Origin: Gammaproteobacteria bacterium
GTDB taxonomy: Bacteria; Pseudomonadota; Gammaproteobacteria; Xanthomonadales; SZUA-36
Assembly: GCA_024279945.1 (NCBI GenBank)
Contig: JAJRRA010000086.1
Span: forward strand, 1-57,928
Direction of reading: 5' to 3'
DNA length: 57,928 nucleotides
Below are positions 25,604 to 34,238 of the stretch, one piece after another (positions within the stretch are counted from its first letter, which is position 1; each line of letters opens with the position of its first letter). A program made the translations under genes and the position numbers. The notes beneath the pieces were generated by a model that was not told the origin of the DNA, did not search any database, and saw only the letters and a list, made by a program, of their open reading frames with translations.

Positions 25604-26121
25604 TGTTTGATCAACTCCCGCCATGCGGTAACTTTCAATTCTTTGGGCGCAGTCAAAGCCGCAGCAAACGGTCTTTTCATTTGCATTACCACTTCAATTT
25701 CGCGCCTGGCGCCATTTGACGAGCCGACACTTGTCATCACAGCCAATTCTTCACCGGTGGAAGTTACATCCCGAGTCACCTGGACGACATAGTAGCCCTC
25801 CGGGGATTCGTCACTGACGAACGGACCGTTCAAATCAAACAGCCCCGGATAGAATGCAAGACTGGTGACATAGTCTTTCTCAATCAATGCATACCCGGCA
25901 TCAATGCCATTCTCTGCAATGACCATGGCTTTGATGCTATCACGCTGGTTAGCCGCCATGTACTCATCAAGCACGGTGCGGTATGAAACGGTCGCAGCCA
26001 AAACAGTCATGCTGAGCAGCAGGACCAGAGTTGTAATGAGAACAAACCCCCGCGAATGGCCTGCCACTGGCATACCACCGGACATTTTCCGTTTTACTGC
26101 ACTGTTTATTTCTACGCCCAT
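25600..26121 (-). CDS. pilX: PilX-like minor pilin
   Basis: 173 residues. The N-terminal segment GHSRGFVLITTLVLLLSMT is the PilX type: cleavage after RG, and no Glu at position 5. RTVLDEYMAANQRDSIKAMVIAENGIDAGY follows. It is the first gene of the minor pilin operon, whereas in most proteobacteria pilX comes after pilW and before pilY1. The product would join the pilus-tip priming complex. A promoter candidate sits about 95-125 bases upstream. Confidence 0.85.
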   Translation of the reverse strand: MGVEINSAVKRKMSGGMPVAGHSRGFVLITTLVLLLSMTVLAATVSYRTVLDEYMAANQRDSIKAMVIAENGIDAGYALIEKDYVTSLAFYPGLFDLNGPFVSDESPEGYYVVQVTRDVTSTGEELAVMTSVGSSNGARREIEVVMQMKRPFAAALTAPKELKVTAWRELIKQ

Positions 26122-26214
26122 AATCGATTTTCGAAGCCGTTAGTGAAAAATTCGATCTTTGCGGCTGCTGATTGGCATGTTGCCCAGGTTTGCAGCCCTT
26201 GTGAAGCTAGATAA

Positions 26215-26244
26215 AGTATAGATAGCTTGTATCAATTGCCTCAA
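26215..26244 (-). promoter_or_regulatory. possible promoter of the minor pilin operon
   Basis: On the minus strand TTGAGG (26244-26239) is followed after 18 bp by TATACT (26220-26215; 5/6 -10). The leader to the pilX ATG would be nearly 90 bases. I looked for a sigma-54 site (GG-N10-GC) in this gap and found none. Confidence 0.4.
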
Positions 26245-26345
26245 TACCTACTGTCGCCTTACTGCTACCGCTTAGAGATTATTGACCGGAATGGGTCGTG
26301 CACAGGCCTGAAAGGGATACAGAGTATGCCATAACGAAGCCGACC

Positions 26346-27206
26346 CTATCCTTCCTCGTGCCACTGGAAGATGTTGAGTTCTATGAAGATAAAGGCCACT
26401 AACCACAAAAAGGCATCCCAGAAATCGAGAAAAGACCCATTGAAACCCCAGTAAGCGGCGCAGACGAATAAAACCGTGTAGAAAAAACCTTTGGTCAACT
26501 TGGCGATCAACATCAGGCGGCCGCTTAGCAGTTCCTTGAGCTGAAGCCAGACTTCAATCTGCAGCAATACCACGATAATCAACCAAGTGGCTGCGTTGAT
26601 GATGTCCACGATGGCCAGACCCACCGCGGTTTTTAAGCTTGCCGCCGTGCCGATCATTTCAAGACCGGAAACCCGGAACAATTCCTGCCCCTGCAAAGCG
26701 AGGCAGGATACGGAGTCAATGGGCGGATAGTTATCCATTTCAACGACATAGTTCCATTCAGTGCCCACCAGTGAACAAACATCCGCGGTGCTGAATGGGA
26801 CGATGTCCGTGATCATACCGTATTTTCCCAGGTAGCCGTAGAAGGCCCAGGTAATCAAGGCATAACAAATCGCCACGATGGCTGTCATGAACCATTTCAG
26901 CCAGCCTTGCAGCTTCTCATCAGGGATCACCGCGGTTTCCAGTTCGAACAGCAGCAGCAGCACCACCCATGCCGCCGTGTCGATGGTCGCAGAATAGGCT
27001 TCGACCACATTCCGCCAGGTCACCGAGTCACCGAAGGTCTCCGCACTCGCCCGGAAATCCTCCTGGAACCAGAGAAAGATGTTATAGGCGAGCAGCGCAT
27101 AAACAGCATACTTGAACAGGTTGAACAAAAGTCGCTTATTAATTGCCGGCCGGCTCGCTTGATCTGTCGCATTCATGGTCACTACTTTCTTCTCTGTGGT
27201 CATCAA
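26346..27206 (-). CDS. inner-membrane protein of unknown function
   Basis: 286 residues with about six membrane helices (YAVYALLAYNIFLWF, AAWVVLLLLFELETAVI, WFMTAIVAICYALITWAFYGYL, IINAATWLIIVVLLQIEVWL, GFFYTVLFVCAAYWGF, FLWLVAFIFIELNIF). One extracytoplasmic loop carries two Cys (ADVCSLVG and SVSCLALQG) that may form a disulfide. I do not recognise the family. It starts 22 bases after the TetR gene on the same strand, so it is probably co-transcribed with that regulator. The start could be 27206, 27203 or the internal ATG at 27176. Confidence 0.75.
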   Translation of the reverse strand: MMTTEKKVVTMNATDQASRPAINKRLLFNLFKYAVYALLAYNIFLWFQEDFRASAETFGDSVTWRNVVEAYSATIDTAAWVVLLLLFELETAVIPDEKLQGWLKWFMTAIVAICYALITWAFYGYLGKYGMITDIVPFSTADVCSLVGTEWNYVVEMDNYPPIDSVSCLALQGQELFRVSGLEMIGTAASLKTAVGLAIVDIINAATWLIIVVLLQIEVWLQLKELLSGRLMLIAKLTKGFFYTVLFVCAAYWGFNGSFLDFWDAFLWLVAFIFIELNIFQWHEEG

Positions 27207-27228
27207 GTTCGAATTCCAATTATCATCC

Positions 27229-27870
27229 TCATACCATCTGTGATTGCAGATAGGCGCTGAGCATTACCTTGAGGTCCGTCAGCATTTTCGCCCCGCGTTC
27301 TTCGTTCTGCCCAACAATCTCCAGGAACAGCGCATGGCTCACTTCCAGCACCACGCTTCCGATGCGATTGAGATCATCGTTTTCCTTGCTGCTGCCCAGT
27401 CGCCGGCACACGTCCATCAGGCAGTTGATGATCTCCCCATCGTGGCGCTGATCCAGTTCACGCAGTTCCGGTATGGTGAACATCGCTTGCACCAGGGGTA
27501 ATACGGCGATTTGCCGGCGATAGGTATTGAGCATTTCATCGCAGTACTGATCGACGAAACCATCAATGCCCATTTCGTCCAGATTCCAGCTCTCAACCGT
27601 GACCAGGATTGTGGTCATTTCCTCCAGCCAGCGCTCACCCACTGCGTAGAGAATCGCAAATTTATTGGGGAAATAGTGATAGACAGATCCCACGGAAATA
27701 CCGAGTTTCTGTGCGATGAGAACCGTCGTGAGGTCATCCAGGCCAACCTGGGCCAGCAAGCGGGCCGTGACTTCAAGGATCTCGTCAATACGCTTTTGGG
27801 AGCGTTTCTGCTGCGGTGCACGGCGCCGTTGCAAGGGGTTATTTTTTCTCCTCTGAGTTGGTACCGGCAT
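27229..27870 (-). CDS. TetR-family transcriptional regulator
   Basis: 213 residues. The N-terminal helix-turn-helix spans about residues 25-72 (RIDEILEVTARLLAQVGLDD, IAQKLGISVGSVYHYFPNK) after a very basic extension (QRRKNNPLQRRRAPQQKRSQKR). The C-terminal ligand domain is unassigned. It is divergent from puuD across 216 bp and heads a pair with the membrane protein downstream. The gap holds weak inverted repeats (AGTGA/TCACT at 27909-27924; ACATG/CATGT near 27966-27985). It could control puuD-puuA, the membrane protein, or both. Confidence 0.85.
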   Translation of the reverse strand: MPVPTQRRKNNPLQRRRAPQQKRSQKRIDEILEVTARLLAQVGLDDLTTVLIAQKLGISVGSVYHYFPNKFAILYAVGERWLEEMTTILVTVESWNLDEMGIDGFVDQYCDEMLNTYRRQIAVLPLVQAMFTIPELRELDQRHDGEIINCLMDVCRRLGSSKENDDLNRIGSVVLEVSHALFLEIVGQNEERGAKMLTDLKVMLSAYLQSQMV

Positions 27871-28086
27871 AGTATGATTCAGGTCGGTGATCCGCCAGAT
27901 TGTGGAACAGTGAACTTGCTCACTTGTGCGTTAGTCCGGAACATTGTATTCAGCCCTTGTTGAGAACATGAAATTTCCAGCATGTATTTGAATATTACTT
28001 CGGTTTCTGCTCAAATACCAGTCTGAAACTCGCACGGGTACGGAAGATCGCCTGTTGCACTTGAACGAGGACTCTGAGATTATTTT

Positions 28087-28848
28087 ATGAGCAAGCCCAG
28101 CCTACTGATTGGAGCAGTCGCAGATTACCGCATGATCGGCCAGCATGGCTATCACATGGCGGGGGACAAGTATCTGCGTGCCATGACTTCGGCGATGGGC
28201 GCCCTGCCCGTTATCCTGCCTGCCATGACGGCAGATATAGATGCACCCGTGTTGCTCTCCAGGCTGGATGGTTTGCTGCTCACCGGCGGCTACGCCAACA
28301 TCGAGCCTCATCACTATGGAGAGGAGAACCAGGAGACCGAACCTTTGCGTGACCCGCGCAGAGACAGCGCCTCGTTTGCACTGATCAATGCGGCGATGGA
28401 TATCAAGCTTCCGATACTGGGGATCTGCCGGGGCTTCCAGGAGTTGAACGTTGCGCTGGGCGGCAGTTTGCACCAGCAGGTTCAGGATGTGGATGGCCTG
28501 ATGGATCATCGCGAACCCAGCGTAGTTGAGCTGGAAACACGGTACGGTCCGTCACATCCGGTACGCCTGGTCGAAGGTGGTTATCTGCAGAGGTGCGCAC
28601 AGGCAGACACAGTGATGGTGAATTCGCTGCATGCCCAGGGCGTGAAACGCCTGGCCGGGGAATTGACCGTCGAGGCGGTGGCCGAAGACGGCCTGATTGA
28701 AGCCTACCGCCTGGATAATGATTCACAATTCCTGCTGGCCGTACAGTGGCATCCGGAATGGAAGGTGATGGAAAACCCCTTTTATCGATCCATCTTCAAA
28801 TTATTTGAACAGGCCTGCCATTCCCAGAAACGGATCGAACATGGCTGA
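28087..28848 (+). CDS. puuD: gamma-glutamyl-gamma-aminobutyrate hydrolase (PuuD type)
   Basis: A 253-residue class I glutamine amidotransferase-like hydrolase. It releases glutamate and GABA from gamma-glutamyl-GABA in the Puu putrescine pathway. The oxyanion and nucleophile motif is ILGICRGFQELNVALGGSLHQQ, and the catalytic His and Glu are in AVQWHPEW. The N-terminal GAVADYRM and GLLLTGG are typical. The stop overlaps the puuA start by 8 bases (ATGGCTGA), so the two are translationally coupled. Confidence 0.92.
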   Translation: MSKPSLLIGAVADYRMIGQHGYHMAGDKYLRAMTSAMGALPVILPAMTADIDAPVLLSRLDGLLLTGGYANIEPHHYGEENQETEPLRDPRRDSASFALINAAMDIKLPILGICRGFQELNVALGGSLHQQVQDVDGLMDHREPSVVELETRYGPSHPVRLVEGGYLQRCAQADTVMVNSLHAQGVKRLAGELTVEAVAEDGLIEAYRLDNDSQFLLAVQWHPEWKVMENPFYRSIFKLFEQACHSQKRIEHG

Positions 28849-30190
28849 TCAGGAAAAACCTTCGACTACCGACAGGCAAGCAGCTCCTGAAAATCTGTCC
28901 GCTTTCCTGGAACTGCTGATCGCGGATATGAACGGCATCCCCCGGGGCAAAACCATCGAAGCCGGTTCATACGATACAAACGAGCTCCCCCACCTGGCGG
29001 CCGGCATATTTTTCCAGACCCTCACCGGTGAATACCCCGATACCATGACGCTGTACAACGCGAAGGATGAGGATCTCCTGCTCAAACCCGACTGGTCCAC
29101 TTACCGCCGGGTACCCTGGCGTGACGGCGACCATGCACAGCTTATTTGTGAAACGCTGGACAAATCCGGCCGGCCCTGCCCATTCGATCCACGAAATGTA
29201 CTCAAACGAGTACTGGCGCGTTACGCGGAGGAAGACCTGGAGCCGGTCATTGCACCGGAACTGGAATTTTACCTGATCAAACCGGTCACCGACCCAACCC
29301 TGCCGATTGAAATCGCGCAGGGCGTGGATCAACACCGCGATTTTGGCGGGGAAACCTACTGCATTGATGCCCTGGACAAGTTCAGCGGCTTTCTCGATGA
29401 ACTACGCGCAATGTGTACGGCGACTGATATTCAACTGGCCGCCATCGTGCATGAAATGGGCCCGGCGCAGATTGAATTGAACGTTGCGCATGGCCCAGCG
29501 CTTGAACTCGCTGACCAGTTATTCCTGCTCAAGCGCACCGTCAAGGCCTGTGCCCTGCTCCACCGGGTGACCGCTACCTTTATGGCCAAACCTCTGGCGG
29601 ACAGGGCCGGCAGCGGCCTGCACCTGCATTCGAGCCTGTACCGGGATGGTAAAAATGTTTTTGAGCTGGATAGCGGACAGGCGCCCCTCGCGCTGCGGCA
29701 GTTTATTGGTGGCCTGCAACAGTACCTGCCGGATGCCTTCAGCCTGGTCTCACCCAATATCAACAGCTACAAGCGCTTCGCACCCTGCCTTGGCGCACCC
29801 ACCAACCTTCAGTGGGGTTACGACAATCGAACCACGGGGTTCCGCGTACCCTACGGCCCGGATGGAAGCGGTCGGGTCGAAAATCGTGTGGCCGGAGCCG
29901 ATGCCAACCCTTACCTGATCGTTGCCGCACACCTGGCCTGTGGATTGCTGGGTATACTGCAAGGCCTTGACGCAAGCGAAGCGCTGGAGACCGATGCCAG
30001 TGAGCTCTCATCCGACCTGCCTGAGAACCTATCCCAGGCGCTGAACAGGCTGGAAGCCAGCGACGGGATGATCGAAATACTCGGCAAACCCTATGTCGAG
30101 GCATTTATCTCGGTCAAGCGGCATGAATTGCAGCGCGCAAGCGAAGACATCAACCCCTGGGAACGAAAGTTTCTCGGCTCCCTGGTCTGA
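28841..30190 (+). CDS. puuA: gamma-glutamylputrescine synthetase (glutamine synthetase family)
   Basis: About 449 residues of the glutamine synthetase fold: N-terminal beta-grasp with ADMNGIPRGKTI, metal and nucleotide residues in APELEFYLI and EMGPAQIELN, GSGLHLHSSLY, and the C-terminal NSYKRFAP and RVENRVAGADANPYL. The PuuA class ligates glutamate to putrescine; the puuD, puuB-like and aldehyde dehydrogenase neighbours support this over glutamine synthetase proper. The start is the ATG at 28841, overlapping the puuD end; the frame extending to 28805 lies inside puuD. Confidence 0.92.
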   Translation: MADQEKPSTTDRQAAPENLSAFLELLIADMNGIPRGKTIEAGSYDTNELPHLAAGIFFQTLTGEYPDTMTLYNAKDEDLLLKPDWSTYRRVPWRDGDHAQLICETLDKSGRPCPFDPRNVLKRVLARYAEEDLEPVIAPELEFYLIKPVTDPTLPIEIAQGVDQHRDFGGETYCIDALDKFSGFLDELRAMCTATDIQLAAIVHEMGPAQIELNVAHGPALELADQLFLLKRTVKACALLHRVTATFMAKPLADRAGSGLHLHSSLYRDGKNVFELDSGQAPLALRQFIGGLQQYLPDAFSLVSPNINSYKRFAPCLGAPTNLQWGYDNRTTGFRVPYGPDGSGRVENRVAGADANPYLIVAAHLACGLLGILQGLDASEALETDASELSSDLPENLSQALNRLEASDGMIEILGKPYVEAFISVKRHELQRASEDINPWERKFLGSLV

Positions 30191-30321
30191 TCTGGACGGT
30201 TTCAAAGCTCAAATTTTCAGCACGTTTGTTCTGGCTGGATTTCTTTGTCGGGGCGCCGGGCAGAAATTCAGCACTTCGATAAGCCGGAAAGAGTGGCTGT
30301 GCTTCTTTCAGGACTGTTGAC

Positions 30322-31731
30322 TTAACAGGTGAACCCCAGGTTCAGCTTATCCAGCAGTTGCAGCCACAGGCCGCGCTTACCGTTATTGCGATCCGCTTTG
30401 ACCAGCGCCCGCTGGGTGATGGTGACGCCCAGCCAGCGGAAGGGCTCGGGCACCCACGGCAGGGGTTTCTTGGTGACAAACTGCATCTTCAGGATATCGC
30501 TGGGCTGATAACCCAGCAGTTCGATGCCGATGCGCGCGCCAAAACGGGAAGCACCGACACCCAGGCCCGTATAACCTACCGTCCAGGCAACCCGGCCGTT
30601 GTGAGCCACGCCAGGCACCATGCAAAAACGCGATGATGTGGCGATGATGCCACTCCAGCGATGGCTGAATTTCAAACCCTTGAGTTGCGGAAAAGTCTCG
30701 AAGAACTCGCGTGATAATTGTTCAAAGCGTTCCGGAATGTCAGCACAATCCGGGCCGGTACCACTGTTGAAATAATAGCGCACTGCACCGCCTCCGCCCC
30801 AGGTAATCCGGTTGTCCTGGGTAAAGCGGTAGTAGTGAAACATATTGGCGTGATTGTCGATGGCATGGCGGGACTTGTGCCAGCCAATCGATTCCAGTTG
30901 TTCCTCATTCAGGGGTTCGGTCGCCAACTGATAATCCCACACCGGAATGACCGTTTTGCGAATCTTACGCAGCACGCTGTGAAAGCCATTGGTGGCCATC
31001 AAAACTCTTTCGCTGTGGATCACGGCCCCGGCAACAGATGCCTTCATCCGGTCCGTCCCATCGGTTTCAATACAGTCCAGCGCTGTGCCTTCAAAAATTC
31101 GCACACCCAGCTTCAGCAAAACTTCTTTCAGCCCCCAGCACAAACGTGCCGGGTCGATGACACCATCGTGACCGTCCCGATGCCAGAAACCTGCCAGGTA
31201 GGTCGGTGAGTTCACCTGGGCCCGCATCGCCTCCTGATCGAACCAGACAACATCATCGCCCCGGGCTTTCTCAGCCTCATACGCCGCGCGCATCGTCTTA
31301 ACAGAGGCCGGGTTGGTGGCAACTTCAAGCTGACCCACTTTTTCGTAGCGTGCATCAATGTGGTAACGCTCCAGGGTTTCCAGCAGTTCAGCCAGATTCT
31401 GCTGGCCCAACTCATGCAACTGATCAGCCTCACCGGGGAAATGGTAGTCCGTATTGGTTTCTCCATGGGCCAGGCTCGAACTCAGAAACCCGCCGTTGCG
31501 ACCGGACGCGCCGTCTGCGATGAATGTTTTCTCGATCAGAATAATATCGGCATCGGGCTGGCGTTCTTTAAGCAGCAGGGCGGCCCACAAGCCGGTGAAG
31601 CCACCGCCCACAATCAGCAGTTCACAGCTTGCGTCTTCCCTAAGGGGCGGCAAAGTGTCGGGGCGCACATCCTGATCATGCCAAAGGGGGCAATACTTCG
31701 AGTCGTTCAGTGCTTCAATATGCTGCTGCAT
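30322..31731 (-). CDS. puuB: FAD-dependent oxidoreductase, gamma-glutamylputrescine oxidase-like
   Basis: About 469 residues of the DAO/PuuB family. The dinucleotide-binding motif LLIVGGGFTGLWAALLL is near residues 38-54, followed by the FAD-contacting GASGRNGGFLSSSLAHG. The middle has the substrate domain, and the C-terminal part has GYTGLGVGASRFG, typical of amine oxidases of this class. It oxidises gamma-glutamylputrescine to the aldehyde. The start at 31731 is set by GGGGAAATAC before the ATG. It is the last gene of the run aminotransferase-agmatinase-aldehyde dehydrogenase-oxidase. A second, frameshifted member of the same class lies at 36388-37676. Confidence 0.85.
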   Translation of the reverse strand: MQQHIEALNDSKYCPLWHDQDVRPDTLPPLREDASCELLIVGGGFTGLWAALLLKERQPDADIILIEKTFIADGASGRNGGFLSSSLAHGETNTDYHFPGEADQLHELGQQNLAELLETLERYHIDARYEKVGQLEVATNPASVKTMRAAYEAEKARGDDVVWFDQEAMRAQVNSPTYLAGFWHRDGHDGVIDPARLCWGLKEVLLKLGVRIFEGTALDCIETDGTDRMKASVAGAVIHSERVLMATNGFHSVLRKIRKTVIPVWDYQLATEPLNEEQLESIGWHKSRHAIDNHANMFHYYRFTQDNRITWGGGGAVRYYFNSGTGPDCADIPERFEQLSREFFETFPQLKGLKFSHRWSGIIATSSRFCMVPGVAHNGRVAWTVGYTGLGVGASRFGARIGIELLGYQPSDILKMQFVTKKPLPWVPEPFRWLGVTITQRALVKADRNNGKRGLWLQLLDKLNLGFTC

Positions 31732-31767
31732 GTATTTCCCCGGCTTCAATTGCCTGGTTCGCAAACA

Positions 31768-33258
31768 CTATTTGATGTACCAGGCCCAGGGTTCACTACC
31801 GTTGAAGCGGGTAATTTGCTTGGTTTCAAGATAATTGTTCAGGCCCCATTGACCCAGTTCCCGGCCAATACCCGATTGCTTGTAACCGCCCCAGGGTGCT
31901 TCCACAAAAGTCGGTTGAGAACAGTTAACCCACACAATCCCGGCCCGAAATGCCCTGGCGACACGCTCACAGCGTTGCTCATCTTTCGACATGACCGCAG
32001 CGGCCAGGCCGAAACGCGAATCATTGGCCAGGCGAATCGCCTCCTCTTCATTGCTGAAGGTTTTGACGCAAACCACCGGGCCGAATATTTCTTCACGCCA
32101 GATCCAGCTATCCTCAGTCATGTCGGTGAACACGGTGGGCTCCAGGTAATAACCTTTGTCCAGGTCCGCTGGCCGGCGACCGCCTGTGGCGATTTTCGCG
32201 CCTTCTTCAAGGCCTCGTTCGATGGCGGCCAAAACTTTGCTGTACTGATCGGCGTTGACCAGAGGTCCCAGAAGAACGCCTTCCTGATTGCCTTCACCAA
32301 TGCTGATCTTTTCGGCTTCCTCAACCAGGCGCTCCATCAGTTTAGGATATAGTGACTCTTCAACCAGTACCCGTGAGGTTGCCGAACACACCTGCCCCTG
32401 GTTCCAGAAGATACCGAACATGATCCACTCAACGGCCTGTTCGATGTCGCTGTCGGCAAAAATGACAAACGGGGATTTGCCGCCAAGCTCCAGGCTGATA
32501 TTTTTTATATCCCGGGCGGCGACTGCCATGATTTTTGAACCCGTCGGCACCGATCCCGTAAAAGCCAGCTTGTCCACACCGGGATGTTCTGTCAGCGCCT
32601 GCCCAGCGTCTTTGCCCAGTCCGGTCACCATATTGAAGACTCCGGGGGGCAAGCCTGCTTCATCCACAATTTCCGCCAGCGCCATTGCCGTCAGCGGCGT
32701 TATTTCAGAAGGCTTCAGCACCAGGCTGCAGCCAGCAGCCAGTGCCGGGGCTACCTTCCATGAGGCCATCAGCATCGGGTAATTCCAGGGAATGATCGCA
32801 CCGGCCACGCCGATGGGTTCTTTCCTTACCGTGGTGGAAAAACGCGGTTCCGGCACGGCAACGGCACGCTCGGAGGAGCTGTCGAGTTCCTCGGATAGCT
32901 CGGCATAATACTCAAAGGTGCCCGCGGCATCTTCAATATCCCACTGCGCTTCGGGCAATGGCTTGCCGTTGTCCAAAACTTCAAGTTCGGCCAGTTCATC
33001 CTGGCGCCGGCTGATAATTTCTGCAATTTTTCGCAGACAAACACCCCGTTGCGCACCGCTCATCCGCGGCCAGGGCCCGCTATCAAAAGCCTGTCTTGCA
33101 GCAGACACCGCCGCTTCAATATCATCTCTGTTACCCGCAGGCACATTAACGATAACTTCTTCCGTCGCGGGATTGACGACCGCAAAAGTCTCACTACCAG
33201 CGGGGCTGCGCCATTGCCCGCCTATATACTGGCCTCGACAAAACCGTGAATTATTCAT
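31768..33258 (-). CDS. NAD(P)-dependent aldehyde dehydrogenase (PuuC / betaine-aldehyde type)
   Basis: A 496-residue ALDH. The substrate path has IIPWNYPMLMASWKVAPALAAG, the Rossmann binding segment FTGSVPTGSKI, the general base in LELGGKSP, the catalytic Cys in NQGQVCSATSR, and the C-terminal EIFGPVV and GGYKQSGIGRELG. In this locus it would oxidise gamma-glutamyl-gamma-aminobutyraldehyde or 4-aminobutyraldehyde. Sequence alone cannot separate these from betaine aldehyde. It sits 14 bases after agmatinase and 36 before the oxidase start. Confidence 0.93.
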   Translation of the reverse strand: MNNSRFCRGQYIGGQWRSPAGSETFAVVNPATEEVIVNVPAGNRDDIEAAVSAARQAFDSGPWPRMSGAQRGVCLRKIAEIISRRQDELAELEVLDNGKPLPEAQWDIEDAAGTFEYYAELSEELDSSSERAVAVPEPRFSTTVRKEPIGVAGAIIPWNYPMLMASWKVAPALAAGCSLVLKPSEITPLTAMALAEIVDEAGLPPGVFNMVTGLGKDAGQALTEHPGVDKLAFTGSVPTGSKIMAVAARDIKNISLELGGKSPFVIFADSDIEQAVEWIMFGIFWNQGQVCSATSRVLVEESLYPKLMERLVEEAEKISIGEGNQEGVLLGPLVNADQYSKVLAAIERGLEEGAKIATGGRRPADLDKGYYLEPTVFTDMTEDSWIWREEIFGPVVCVKTFSNEEEAIRLANDSRFGLAAAVMSKDEQRCERVARAFRAGIVWVNCSQPTFVEAPWGGYKQSGIGRELGQWGLNNYLETKQITRFNGSEPWAWYIK

Positions 33259-33272
33259 GCTGTATTTCCTGC

Positions 33273-34238
33273 TTATGCCGCCTTCCCGCGATGGGGATTT
33301 GTCGCGTACAGACAGAGTATTTCGGCAGCGATGGTAACGCCAGCCAGTGCTGTCACCTCGCCGACATCATAGGCTGGCGCAACTTCAACGACATCCATCC
33401 CCACGATGTTGATTCCTTCCAGCCCGCGAATGATTTCAAGCGCCTGGTGGGTGGATAAGCCACCACAGACAGGTGTGCCGGTACCCGGTGCGAAAGCGGG
33501 ATCCAGACAGTCAATATCGAAGGTCAAATACACTTTCCTGTCACCCACGATATTGAGTACCTTTTTCGCCGTTGCCTCGGGCCCATATTCATGGACCCAG
33601 CGTGCATCCAGTATATTGAAATCCATGGGTTCATCGTTGGTGGTGCGCAAACCGATCTGGACCGAGTGCCGGTCATCCACCAGTGCCTCATTCACTGCGT
33701 GGTAAAACATGGTGCCGTGATTCAGGCGTTTGGTTTTCTCGCTCCAGGTGTCGGAATGCGCATCGAAATGCACCAGGGCCAGCGGTCCGTGCCGCGCGGC
33801 GTGGGCCTTCAACACCGGGTAGCTGACGAAATGATCACCACCCAGCACCAGGCTGGCCGCGCCACTTTCAAGAATTCCGGCAATGTGTTTTTCAATGTAG
33901 GGCACGATGGTTTCAGGCAGGCCGGGATCAAATTCACAATCACCATAATCCACTACAGCCATGCGCTCGAAGGGATCGAAATCCCAGGGCCAGGGCCGCT
34001 CCCAACTGATTCCGGGGCTGGCGGCACGGATAGCCCTTGGCCCAAAGCGTGCACCCGGCCGGTTGGTTGTCGCCAGATCAAGCGGAATACCGGTAACCGC
34101 CACGTCCACACCGGTGAGATCCCGCGTGTATTTGCGGCGCATGAAACTGAGTGCACCCGCATAAGAGGGCGATTCCCTGAGTGGAGTGCGCAGATCAGTC
34201 GCGGTAAATGCGTTGTCCCAGTCGTTTCGCCTGGTCAT
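33273..34238 (-). CDS. speB: agmatinase
   Basis: A 321-residue ureohydrolase giving putrescine and urea from agmatine. The binuclear manganese ligands are all visible: VLGGDHFVSYP, HFDAHSDTW, and TFDIDCLDPAFAPGTG. The N-terminal RPGARFGPRAIR and the late VEVAPAYD are also family marks. It overlaps the aminotransferase stop by one base (TGATG). It feeds putrescine into the catabolic enzymes encoded around it. Guanidinobutyrase is the main alternative within the family. Confidence 0.93.
   Translation of the reverse strand: MTRRNDWDNAFTATDLRTPLRESPSYAGALSFMRRKYTRDLTGVDVAVTGIPLDLATTNRPGARFGPRAIRAASPGISWERPWPWDFDPFERMAVVDYGDCEFDPGLPETIVPYIEKHIAGILESGAASLVLGGDHFVSYPVLKAHAARHGPLALVHFDAHSDTWSEKTKRLNHGTMFYHAVNEALVDDRHSVQIGLRTTNDEPMDFNILDARWVHEYGPEATAKKVLNIVGDRKVYLTFDIDCLDPAFAPGTGTPVCGGLSTHQALEIIRGLEGINIVGMDVVEVAPAYDVGEVTALAGVTIAAEILCLYATNPHRGKAA

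Noticed and set aside
26122-26345. Sigma-54 promoter for the minor pilin operon
   Set aside because: No GG-N10-GC pair with flanking consensus on the minus strand; a sigma-70-like pair is better.
30191-30321. Terminator between puuA and the PuuB-like gene
   Set aside because: The convergent gap has no GC stem followed by a T-run on either strand.
31360-32352. 330-residue open frame on the plus strand
   Set aside because: Antisense across the PuuB-like and aldehyde dehydrogenase genes, which are both unambiguous.
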